A stretch of DNA of 6,040 nucleotides, from contig JAPPKT010000597.1 of assembly GCA_028819675.1 (NCBI GenBank), positions 1 to 6,040 of the forward strand, given 5' to 3'. Source of the stretch: Caldilineaceae bacterium (GTDB taxonomy: Bacteria > Chloroflexota > Anaerolineae > Caldilineales > Caldilineaceae). The notes beneath the pieces were generated by a model. The model searched no databases and was not told the DNA's origin. It saw only the letters and a list, made by a program, of their open reading frames with translations. The translations under genes were made by a program, and so were the position numbers. This document shows positions 1 to 5,684 of this stretch, in pieces; the stretch's first letter is position 1, and each line of letters begins with the position of its first letter.

Positions 1-1
1 T

Positions 2-22
2 TGCGGGGGCGGAGCCCCCGCA
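2..22. repeat. Perfect GC-rich hairpin, 9-bp arms
   Basis: Arms TGCGGGGGC (2-10) and GCCCCCGCA (14-22) are perfect reverse complements around a GGA loop. A weaker 5-bp hairpin, GGGCC-GAATA-GGCCC, follows at 30-44. There is no T tract after either on the plus strand, so a classic intrinsic terminator is not supported. It could be the tail of an upstream gene's terminator or a dispersed palindromic intergenic element; the window edge prevents a decision. Confidence 0.6.
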
Positions 23-58
23 CAAGGGAGGGCCGAATAGGCCCGACCGCCCAAAAAA

Positions 59-92
59 GCGAGGAGAAAGGGGAGAGGAGTGAGGAGAGAGA
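59..92. repeat. Purine-rich repeat, copy 1
   Basis: From 61 to 94 this tract is all A and G (units like GAGGAG and GGAGAG). Aligned without gaps to 3005-3038 it matches at 31 of 34 positions (mismatches at 68, 71 and 81). Both copies begin with GC and lie in the same orientation. It sits in the non-coding region upstream of the trxA promoter. Low complexity can raise chance similarity, so homology of the two copies is an inference. Confidence 0.5.
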
Positions 93-129
93 ACTGCCGC
101 TTCCCCTGCCCCAGCGTTGATGGCGGAAT

Positions 130-144
130 GACTATGGCTTAGTC
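130..144. repeat. Short inverted repeat GACTA-N5-TAGTC upstream of trxA
   Basis: Arms GACTA (130-134) and TAGTC (140-144) are perfect reverse complements. The octamer GGCTTAGT inside it (136-143) recurs at 201-208, in the trxA promoter. That makes a regulatory role conceivable, but the arms are short. The rest of 95-178 has no credible gene: it contains only ATG-to-stop runs of a few codons. Confidence 0.3.
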
Positions 145-178
145 GTTGCGAGAATTGTAAGAATCGGCCGGGGCGGTA

Positions 179-213
179 TTTTGACTTTTGACTTCCGTTA
201 GGCTTAGTATATT
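179..213 (+). promoter_or_regulatory. Probable trxA promoter with duplicated TTTTGAC heptad
   Basis: Two adjacent TTTTGAC heptads (179-185 and 186-192) each contain a TTGACT -35-like hexamer (181-186 and 188-193). Downstream is a TA-rich zone with TAGTAT (205-210) and TATATT (208-213). The best sigma-70 style pairing is TTGACT at 181-186 with TAGTAT after an 18-bp spacer. TATATT is nearer the consensus but would need a 21-bp or 14-bp spacer. This is the most AT-rich, promoter-like spot in the leader. Initiation near 217-220 would leave a 5' leader of about 120 nt before trxA. The exact start is inferred. Confidence 0.5.
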
Positions 214-215
214 TT

Positions 216-231
216 TGTAGGTTAGTCTACA
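216..231. promoter_or_regulatory. Operator-like inverted repeat TGTAG-N6-CTACA
   Basis: Arms TGTAG (216-220) and CTACA (227-231) are perfect reverse complements with a 6-nt spacer, lying just downstream of the trxA -10 zone, about where transcription would begin. That position suits a repressor operator. I do not recognise the family whose site this would be, and the arms are short enough to occur by chance. Confidence 0.3.
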
Positions 232-327
232 GCGATGCCGGACGTTGCTTGTTAAGATAGGTAGTGTTGGGCAAGTTCAAGATGGACCTACCGGTAAGTT
301 GCAGTTTGTACGCTCGCATACAGGAGT

Positions 328-333
328 AGGAGA
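328..333 (+). promoter_or_regulatory. trxA ribosome binding site
   Basis: AGGAGA sits 7 nt before the ATG at 341. It decides the start: the reading frame is open back to a TTG at 245, but that codon has no Shine-Dalgarno sequence, and the extra 32 residues do not resemble a thioredoxin N-terminus. Confidence 0.8.
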
Positions 334-340
334 CAAGAAA

Positions 341-670
341 ATGGGCGAGAACACTGTTGTTGTGACGGACGCGAATTTTGAGGATGAAGTCATCCAATCG
401 GAAGTCCCGGTCCTAGTGGATTTCTGGGCGGAGTGGTGCGGTCCCTGCAAGATGATCGCACCGGTTCTGGATGAGATTGCTACCGAGCTTGACGGTAAAC
501 TGACGATCGGCAAGCTCGATGTGGATGAGAATCAGAGTACGGCGATGGCATTTGGCGTGATGAGCATTCCCACGCTGATGTTGTTCAAAGACGGCCAGCA
601 GGTGGAGACGATCGTTGGTTTTCAGCAGAAAGGCCAACTGTTAGGCAAGATTCAGGCGCACCTGAACTGA
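341..670 (+). CDS. trxA: Thioredoxin
   Basis: This is a small cytoplasmic dithiol-disulfide oxidoreductase that reduces protein disulfides and is itself recharged by thioredoxin reductase (family knowledge). The 109-residue product has the normal length of a bacterial thioredoxin. Visible hallmarks are the active site WCGPC at residues 32-36 within [11 protein letters not shown], the buried Asp27, the LDVDEN strand at 59-64, and the cis-proline Pro77 in the segment SIPTLMLF. The GF near 93-94 matches the usual C-terminal fold. No signal peptide is seen. The start at 341 is set by a strong AGGAGA site and typical family length. The gene appears monocistronic: it has its own promoter area upstream and an intrinsic terminator 26 nt after the stop. 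No thioredoxin reductase gene is in the window. Confidence 0.96.
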   Translation: MGENTVVVTDANFEDEVIQSEVPVLVDFWAEWCGPCKMIAPVLDEIATELDGKLTIGKLDVDENQSTAMAFGVMSIPTLMLFKDGQQVETIVGFQQKGQLLGKIQAHLN

Positions 671-695
671 TCGCAGATTTAAGTGGATTTGTGTC

Positions 696-726
696 AAGAC
701 CTGTCGCGATTGCGGCAGGTCTTTTT
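696..726 (+). terminator. Intrinsic terminator after trxA
   Basis: A 12-bp stem pairs AAGACCTGTCGC (696-707) with GCGGCAGGTCTT (712-723), with one U-G wobble, around the loop GATT. The descending arm runs straight into five T residues (722-726). On the other strand there is no T run after the stem, so it acts rightward and separates trxA from trpB2. Confidence 0.92.
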
Positions 727-822
727 GATTCTACGTCCTTGCACTGCAGTCGTCAGCAGTACGTGGGTGGATACTTCAGGGCATAAGAGGGGATTCATCA
801 CCATTACAATAGGAGCACCGAG

Positions 823-2193
823 ATGAGCAGACAGAAGAAGGTAATCTTGAATGAGTCGGAGATGCCGACTCACTGGTATAACATCAACGCCGATTTGCCG
901 GCCGCGGGGGTTGAACTGTCGCCGCCGCTGCATCCGGGTACGGGTCAGCCGATTGGGCCGGAGGATCTGGCGCCCCTCTTTCCCATGTCGCTGATCCTGC
1001 AGGAGGTCAGCGCCGAGCGCTACATCGAGATTCCTGAGCCGGTGCAGGATGTTTACCGCATTTGGAGGCCGACGCCTCTGATCCGGGCGCATGAATGGGA
1101 GAAGGCTCTGGATACTCCGGCGCGCATCTACTACAAGTACGAGGGTGTCAGCCCGTCGGGCAGCCATAAGCCGAACACGGCGGTGCCGCAGGCCTTCTAT
1201 AACAAGGAAGAGGGGGTCTCGCGCCTGGCGACGGAGACGGGTGCGGGACAGTGGGGCAGTGCGCTCAGCTTCGCGTGCCAGGTCTTTGGGGTGGAGTGCA
1301 AGGTCTATATGGTACGGGTCAGCTATGAACAGAAGCCGTACCGGAAGGTCATGATGGAGACGTGGGGGGCGGAGGTTGTACCGAGCCCGAGCCAGGACAC
1401 GAACGCCGGAAGGCAGATTCTGGCGGAGAGTCCGGACAGCACGGGCAGCCTGGGGATTGCGATCTCGGAAGCGGTGGAAGACGCAGCGACGCGTGAGGAT
1501 ACGAAGTACTCGCTTGGCTCGGTGCTGAATCATGTGCTTCTGCACCAGACGGTCGTAGGACAAGAGGTGATCAGCGGGCTGGAGGCGTTCGGGGAGGACT
1601 GGCCGGACGTGCTGATCGGTTGTACGGGGGGCGGCAGCAACTTTGGCGGCTTTGCTTTCCCGTTCTTGAAGGAGAACATCAGCGGCGGCAGGAAGGCCCG
1701 CGTGATTGCGGTGGAACCGGCGGCTGCGCCGAGCCTGACGCGCGGGGTCTATACTTATGATTTCGGCGACACGGCACAGATGACACCGTTGATCAAGATG
1801 CACACGCTAGGACACGACTTTGTGCCGGCGCCGATCCACGCTGGGGGATTGCGCTATCATGGCATGAGTGCACAGGTGAGTGCGCTGCACAGTGCGGGGT
1901 TGATCGAGGCGGTCAACGTTCAGCAGCGGGCGATATTCGAGGCCGCGGTGTCCTTTGCGCGTGCGGAGGGGATCCTGCCGGCGCCCGAACCGGCACATGC
2001 GATCTGGGGGGCGATGCAGGAGGCGCTGGCGTGCAAGGAGGGCGGCGAAACTAAAGTTATCGTCTTCAACATGTGCGGGCACGGCCACTTCGACCTGGCC
2101 GCCTACGAACAGCATCTCGCCAATAGCCTGGAGGACTTCGAGTACCCGGAGGAGGCGATCCGTGCGAGTCTGGAAAAGGTGCCTTCGCTATAG
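823..2193 (+). CDS. trpB2: Tryptophan synthase beta chain, TrpB2 type
   Basis: This is a PLP-dependent enzyme predicted to join L-serine and indole into L-tryptophan in the cytoplasm. The 456-residue length is that of the TrpB2 subgroup, longer than the roughly 400 of classic TrpB1. The N-terminal part has a TrpB2-like [12 protein letters not shown] segment at 15-26. SGSHKPN at 112-118 carries the Schiff-base lysine Lys116. ETGAGQWG at 138-145 holds the catalytic Glu138; Trp at this point is typical of TrpB2, where TrpB1 has His. CTGGGSN at 267-273 is the cofactor phosphate loop, and CGHGHFD at 418-424 is the TrpB2 C-terminal signature. An AGGAG site 7 nt before the ATG supports the start. 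No trpA or other trp gene lies nearby, so it is a stand-alone copy that may salvage free indole. I found no convincing promoter in 727-822. Confidence 0.95.
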   Translation: MSRQKKVILNESEMPTHWYNINADLPAAGVELSPPLHPGTGQPIGPEDLAPLFPMSLILQEVSAERYIEIPEPVQDVYRIWRPTPLIRAHEWEKALDTPARIYYKYEGVSPSGSHKPNTAVPQAFYNKEEGVSRLATETGAGQWGSALSFACQVFGVECKVYMVRVSYEQKPYRKVMMETWGAEVVPSPSQDTNAGRQILAESPDSTGSLGIAISEAVEDAATREDTKYSLGSVLNHVLLHQTVVGQEVISGLEAFGEDWPDVLIGCTGGGSNFGGFAFPFLKENISGGRKARVIAVEPAAAPSLTRGVYTYDFGDTAQMTPLIKMHTLGHDFVPAPIHAGGLRYHGMSAQVSALHSAGLIEAVNVQQRAIFEAAVSFARAEGILPAPEPAHAIWGAMQEALACKEGGETKVIVFNMCGHGHFDLAAYEQHLANSLEDFEYPEEAIRASLEKVPSL

Positions 2194-2240
2194 GCGCTGC
2201 CGGACCGCGGGCCCAGTGAGGGGGACGAAGATGGCGAGGG

Positions 2241-2996
2241 TCATTGTGTGACAAACAGTTTCGACACCTCTCTCACGGCAAGCAGTAGCAGGAGGATGGC
2301 GAGGTCTATGACCGCGACCAGGAGGAAGGCACCGGTCAGCAGCTGAATCGGACCGAAGAGGAAGTCGAGAAGAAGCAGCACGTTGCGACCCGACTGATCG
2401 ACGAAGACGAACAGGGCGCCGATAAGGACGAAATAGATGCCCAGTGGTTTCAGCGGGGCGCGGTCGCTGGCACTGGGCATCATCGCGTTGGCGATTGCGA
2501 AAAGGAGATAGCTCCAGAGCAGGCTATCGGGTTTGTGGGCGAGGCTGTCGACGACGAAGGTCAACCCGTCCAGCAGCCGGCCGGTACGCCAGGCGAAGGC
2601 GAGTGTTTGCGTATCGAAAACTTGCTCGCCGATAAGTACGATCAGCGCAGATCCTACCAGAAGGGGTGCCAGCCCCACCAGGCTATCCGATACGGCCCCA
2701 CCGGACGAAACCGTCACGCTCCCCAAGCCGATGGAGTTTCGGGTGTATTTTGGCCATACGCGGAATTTGCTCGTCTTGAGACCCAGGAGCCTGGCCACCA
2801 GCCAGTGGGAGGCCTCGTGGATGAGGATGCCGGGCAGGTAGATCAGAAACAGAATCACCATGGCCATGTCTGCGGAGCCGGTGATCTGATAGACGATCTC
2901 CTGGATCAGCAGACCGATTCGCCAGCTCAGCCACCAAAGACCGGCGAGCAGGACAAAGAAGAGGACGAAAAACAGATAGGGGGAGAATGGAGACAT
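2241..2996 (-). CDS. Multi-pass membrane protein with HEASH motif (M50-like putative metallopeptidase)
   Basis: The function is unproven. The 251-residue product is strongly hydrophobic, with likely membrane segments near residues 7-33, 44-70, 103-123, 158-173, 182-200 and 205-240. HEASH at 60-64 fits the zinc motif HExxH, embedded in a membrane segment as in site-2 proteases (family M50). Asn170-AMM-Pro174-SAS-Asp178 further on could supply the third metal ligand, recalling the NxxPxxxxDG motif of that family, though the spacing is not exact. This suggests intramembrane proteolysis or a degenerate relative. The ATG at 2996 has no Shine-Dalgarno sequence: the upstream mRNA is a pyrimidine run. 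The frame is open further upstream but offers only CTG codons. It lies 121 nt after tpiA, is read in the same direction, and converges on trpB2. Alternative: a non-proteolytic membrane protein. Confidence 0.75.
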   Translation of the reverse strand: MSPFSPYLFFVLFFVLLAGLWWLSWRIGLLIQEIVYQITGSADMAMVILFLIYLPGILIHEASHWLVARLLGLKTSKFRVWPKYTRNSIGLGSVTVSSGGAVSDSLVGLAPLLVGSALIVLIGEQVFDTQTLAFAWRTGRLLDGLTFVVDSLAHKPDSLLWSYLLFAIANAMMPSASDRAPLKPLGIYFVLIGALFVFVDQSGRNVLLLLDFLFGPIQLLTGAFLLVAVIDLAILLLLLAVREVSKLFVTQ

Positions 2997-3004
2997 GGGG
3001 AGGG

Positions 3005-3038
3005 GCGAGGAGAGAGTGGAGAGGAGAGAGGAGAGAGA
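3005..3038. repeat. Purine-rich repeat, copy 2
   Basis: This matches 59-92 at 31 of 34 positions in the same orientation. It lies inside the 121-nt spacer (2997-3117) between tpiA and the membrane-protein gene, beginning 9 nt upstream of that gene's ATG. In the leftward transcript it is a C/U-only stretch and occupies the place where a ribosome site would be expected. The rest of the spacer holds only a weak GCTGG/CCAGC pairing (3041-3057), not a credible terminator. Confidence 0.5.
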
Positions 3039-3117
3039 GGCTGGCTTTTGACCCAGCTGTTTCTCGTTCCCCGCTCCTGATTCCAGATTGCTGCAAGGCG
3101 AATTGGAGGGGCGCGGG

Positions 3118-3885
3118 TCAGGCGCCGTAGAGTTCGGCGGTGATGTTCACCATTTCGGCGTAGCTGCCGGCTTCAAGCGATGCGCCACCGATAAGGGCGC
3201 CATCGATGTCGGGCTGATGCATGATTGAGCCGATATTGTCCGGTTTGGTGCTGCCGCCGTAGAGGACGCGCGTCGTGCCGGCGACGGCGGCGCCGTGCGT
3301 TTCTCGCAGGATGTTGCGCACCAGTCCGCATATGTCGCCAGCCGTCTGTGCAGTCGCGGCCCGGCCGGTGCCGATGGCCCAGATTGGTTCGTAGGCAATT
3401 ACGAGGGATTGAACCTGCTCGCCATTCAGACCGTCAAGCGCGGCTCGCACCTGTGAGGTGATAACGGACGAGGTTTCGCCGCGTTCGTTTTGCTCGAGGC
3501 TTTCGCCTACGCAGACGATCGGGGTCAACTGGTGGGCGAGTGCGGCGTGCGTCTTTTTGTTGACGGATTCATCGGTTTCGCCGAAGAGCTGGCGGCGTTC
3601 ACTGTGCCCGAGGATGACATAGTCGGCGAGGCCGCGCAGCATGGGCGGGCTAATTTCGCCGGTGAAGGCGCCGCTTTCTTGCCAGTGGCAGTTTTGGGCG
3701 CCGAGTGCGAAAGGCATGCCTGTCGTTATTGCCTTGAGCGGGTGCAGACAGATGGAAGGCGGGCAAAGCAACTGCTCCACCACGGTCGTGTCACCGACTA
3801 GCTGGTTGATCTGCCGGGCGAGATCGAGAGCCTCGGCCACGGTCATGTTCATCTTCCAGTTGCCGGCCATCATCGGTTTACGCAT
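3118..3885 (-). CDS. tpiA: Triosephosphate isomerase
   Basis: This cytoplasmic enzyme interconverts dihydroxyacetone phosphate and glyceraldehyde 3-phosphate in glycolysis and gluconeogenesis. The 255-residue single (beta/alpha)8 barrel has the usual family length and starts at the expected place. NWKMN at 9-13 gives the catalytic Lys11, GHSERR at 93-98 the electrophilic His94, and [11 protein letters not shown] at 164-174 the catalytic base Glu166 with the start of the mobile loop 6. YGGS at 209-212 and GALIGGASL at 229-237 form the phosphate grip. All key residues are present. GGAGAA sits 8 nt before the ATG. The gene follows the small protein gene after a 199-nt gap on the same strand, so it belongs to the gap-pgk cluster but may have its own control. 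Confidence 0.97.
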   Translation of the reverse strand: MRKPMMAGNWKMNMTVAEALDLARQINQLVGDTTVVEQLLCPPSICLHPLKAITTGMPFALGAQNCHWQESGAFTGEISPPMLRGLADYVILGHSERRQLFGETDESVNKKTHAALAHQLTPIVCVGESLEQNERGETSSVITSQVRAALDGLNGEQVQSLVIAYEPIWAIGTGRAATAQTAGDICGLVRNILRETHGAAVAGTTRVLYGGSTKPDNIGSIMHQPDIDGALIGGASLEAGSYAEMVNITAELYGA

Positions 3886-4084
3886 TATAGGTGTTCTCCG
3901 CAGGGGGCTGTGTCTGGCGGCGGGGCCAAGACATGTAATGTGAACGCGGGGGAATCCGGCGAGCTTCTTCTTTCCACGGGAAGGGCAGACTGATTCTGAC
4001 TACAGGCGTCCTGCTACTGCCGCTCTGGAAGATATCTTTGGCAGACGGCAAACGGACCCGACCTCAAGCGGTTGATGCGAAGTT
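3886..4084 (-). other. 199-nt leader between the small protein gene and tpiA
   Basis: No gene is supported here. It holds the tpiA ribosome site (GGAGAA, 3894-3899), an imperfect hairpin just ahead of it (3912-3932) and a 10-bp palindrome AAGATATCTT (4029-4038). I see no hairpin followed by a T run that would end the upstream transcript, and no convincing -35/-10 pair on the minus strand. The length is unusual beside the 3-nt and 31-nt gaps elsewhere in this cluster. Confidence 0.5.
3912..3932 (-). promoter_or_regulatory. Imperfect hairpin ahead of the tpiA ribosome site
   Basis: In the leftward transcript GUCUUGGC (3932-3925) can pair with GCCAGAC (3918-3912), with one bulged U and a CCCGCC loop. 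It ends 12 nt before GGAGAA of tpiA. It could tune translation or mRNA stability, but no T run follows, so it is not an intrinsic terminator. The role is inferred. Confidence 0.25.
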
Positions 4085-4462
4085 CTAGCCCGGCTGAGAT
4101 CCGTCGTCTGCCGCGCTCTCTTCCTCAGGGGGCGCTTCGAAGCGTATCAACTCCTCTTCGTACTCCTCCTGGGTCAGCCAACGACCGCCGCTGACTTCAT
4201 AGTGGGAGACCTTCTTGCCGCGGTCGAACCAGATCTCGACTTCGACCTGGGTGAAACAGCGGTTCTTGCCGCTCCCTTGCAGGACTTTGCGCGTGTAGTA
4301 GCGGTCGTCATTCTCCTCATCACGGCTGAGACTGTTGACCAGATCGATTTCGGCCATGATGGGTTCGCGGCAGCGGTTGCTGAAGACATAGATGGGCAGG
4401 GCACGATTGTCGCCTCCGCCGCCGCCGGAAAAGAGCGATGCCAGTCTTTTGAGAAAGCTCAT
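4085..4462 (-). CDS. Uncharacterised small protein between pgk and tpiA
   Basis: I cannot name a function. The 125-residue product starts with a short amphipathic stretch ([12 protein letters not shown]), then a run of five glycines at 13-17. A compact core covers about 23-105, with [11 protein letters not shown] at 24-34, [11 protein letters not shown] at 55-65, a strand-rich [12 protein letters not shown] at 69-80, and [13 protein letters not shown] at 92-104. The acidic C-terminal tail looks disordered. Only two cysteines exist (31 and 69). From memory, relatives in Chloroflexota have a CxRC pair near position 30, which would make this copy degenerate; I cannot verify that here. The start is firm: GGAGGTG lies 6 nt upstream, and only 3 nt separate the pgk stop from the ATG, implying translational coupling and shared expression with glycolytic genes. 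No signal peptide or membrane span is seen. Confidence 0.85.
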   Translation of the reverse strand: MSFLKRLASLFSGGGGGDNRALPIYVFSNRCREPIMAEIDLVNSLSRDEENDDRYYTRKVLQGSGKNRCFTQVEVEIWFDRGKKVSHYEVSGGRWLTQEEYEEELIRFEAPPEEESAADDGSQPG

Positions 4463-4465
4463 AGG

Positions 4466-5653
4466 TCACACCTCCGCGTCGTCCAGGGCGGCCACGCCAG
4501 GCAGAAGCTTGCCTTCGAGGAACTCGAGGCTGGCGCCGCCGCCGGTACTCACGTGGGAGATTTTCGCGGCCAGCCCGGCCTGCTGTACAGCGGCCGCCGA
4601 GTCACCGCCGCCGACTATTGTGGTGGCTTGGGTCAACCCAGCCAGCATTTCAGCGATGGCAACGGTGCCGCGGGCAAAGGGGGGAAATTCGAAGACACCC
4701 ATTGGACCGTTCCAGAGAACGGTGCGTGCGCCGGCGAGGCGGTTGGCGAAGTGAGCGACGGTGGCCTCACCGATGTCGAGGGCCATCCAGCCGTCCGGAA
4801 TTTCGGTCACGCTAACGGTGCGGGCGTTTGCAGTGGCTGAGAAGCTGTCGGCCACGGCAAGATCGACGGGAAGCTGAATCAGATCATCACCGGTGCCTTG
4901 AAGGGCCCGGGCCGTGTCGAGCGCGTCCGATTCGACCAGGCTGGCTTCCATCCGGCAGCCGGCGGCGGCAAGAAAGGTGTTGGCCATACCGCCGCCGATC
5001 AGGATGGCATCTACCTTTTGAAGCAACTGCTCGATGACGGCGATTTTGTCGCTGACCTTGGCGCCGCCAAGAATGGCGATGAAGGGACGCTCGGGGTCTT
5101 CGAGCGCTTCGCCGAGGTAGTTCAACTCCTTTTCAATCAGGAGACCGGCGACGGCGGGAAGGTGGGCGGCCACGCCGGTGGTGCTTGCATGCGCTCTGTG
5201 GGCGCTACCGAATGCGTCATTGACGAAGACGTCGCCGAGGCGGGCGAGGGCTGCGCTCAAGGTAGGATCGTTGCTGGTTTCGCCGGGGTCGAAGCGTGTG
5301 TTTTCGAGGAGCAAGAGATCCCCAGGGCTGAGGTCGGCAGCGGCCGCTTCGACGTTGGGTCCTGTGACGGCGCCGGGGAAGCGGACGTCGGCGTCGAGCA
5401 ACTGGCTCAGCCTTTGGGCGACGGGCCGCAGGCTGTAGCGGGGGTCCGGTTCGCCATTGGGCCGGCCGAGGTGGCTCATCAGGACCAGTGAAGCGCCGTG
5501 GGTGCGCAGGAATCCTATGGTGGGCAGGGTGGCACGGATGCGTGTATCATCGCCGACGCAGCCGCTGTCATCTATGGGCACATTGAAGTCGACGCGGACG
5601 AGTGCGCGCTTGCCTTCCCAGCTGACCTCCCTAGTGGTCCTTTTGCGGGTCAC
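4466..5653 (-). CDS. pgk: Phosphoglycerate kinase
   Basis: This cytoplasmic enzyme transfers phosphate from 1,3-bisphosphoglycerate to ADP, giving ATP and 3-phosphoglycerate. From the GTG at 5653 the protein has 395 residues, the normal length. The N-domain shows RVDFNVP at 20-26, Arg38 in DDTRI, SHLGRP at 60-65, ENTRF at 117-121 and [13 protein letters not shown] at 145-157. The nucleotide domain shows GGAKVSDK at 196-203, GGGMANTF at 220-227, WNGPMGVFE at 314-322, GGGDSAA at 348-354 and [10 protein letters not shown] at 369-378. A TTG at 5707 would add 18 residues, overlap the end of gap and lack any family likeness, so GTG is preferred; AAAGG lies 9 nt before it. It follows gap by 31 nt and precedes the small protein gene by 3 nt, as in an operon. 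Confidence 0.96.
   Translation of the reverse strand: MTRKRTTREVSWEGKRALVRVDFNVPIDDSGCVGDDTRIRATLPTIGFLRTHGASLVLMSHLGRPNGEPDPRYSLRPVAQRLSQLLDADVRFPGAVTGPNVEAAAADLSPGDLLLLENTRFDPGETSNDPTLSAALARLGDVFVNDAFGSAHRAHASTTGVAAHLPAVAGLLIEKELNYLGEALEDPERPFIAILGGAKVSDKIAVIEQLLQKVDAILIGGGMANTFLAAAGCRMEASLVESDALDTARALQGTGDDLIQLPVDLAVADSFSATANARTVSVTEIPDGWMALDIGEATVAHFANRLAGARTVLWNGPMGVFEFPPFARGTVAIAEMLAGLTQATTIVGGGDSAAAVQQAGLAAKISHVSTGGGASLEFLEGKLLPGVAALDDAEV
4469..4475 (-). promoter_or_regulatory. Ribosome binding site for the small protein, inside the end of pgk
   Basis: GGAGGTG, read on the minus strand, overlaps the last codons of pgk and lies 6 nt before the ATG of the 125-residue gene. It is the strongest Shine-Dalgarno match in the cluster. 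Its place within pgk suggests that ribosomes ending pgk translation restart on the next gene. Confidence 0.8.
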
Positions 5654-5662
5654 AACTCCGTG

Positions 5663-5667
5663 CCTTT
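5663..5667 (-). promoter_or_regulatory. Probable pgk ribosome binding site
   Basis: AAAGG lies 9 nt before the GTG at 5653 in the 31-nt gap after gap. A second match, GGAG at 5656-5659, is only 2 nt from the GTG and too close to serve it. The site supports the GTG over the upstream TTG. Confidence 0.5.
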
Positions 5668-5684
5668 GGTGGGTGGCGGTCGAA

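Noticed and set aside
2..22. Intrinsic terminator of a gene left of the window
   Set aside because: The stem is strong but no T run follows; without the upstream sequence it is reported only as a palindromic repeat.
245..340. N-terminal extension of thioredoxin from a TTG at 245
   Set aside because: It has no ribosome site and does not resemble a thioredoxin N-terminus; the ATG at 341 has AGGAGA at good spacing and gives the normal length.
805..810. TACAAT as a -10 box for trpB2
   Set aside because: Transcription would begin after the AGGAG ribosome site at 811-815, and no -35 hexamer sits at the right distance.
694..1803. Long minus-strand frame opposite trpB2
   Set aside because: It is an Arg-rich shadow of the well-supported trpB2 gene and runs through the trxA terminator.
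3041..3057. GCTGG/CCAGC hairpin after tpiA as a terminator
   Set aside because: The stem is only 5 bp and no T run follows it in the leftward direction.
2535..3080. Long plus-strand frame opposite the membrane-protein gene
   Set aside because: It lies wholly antisense to a hydrophobic protein with a recognisable motif, shows no domain itself, and reads as low-complexity acidic and Gly/Gln-rich translation of the complementary strand.
4202..4840. Plus-strand frame across the small protein and the end of pgk
   Set aside because: It is antisense to two genes with clear starts and motifs; Gly/Ala/Val-rich content is typical of a GC-rich shadow frame.
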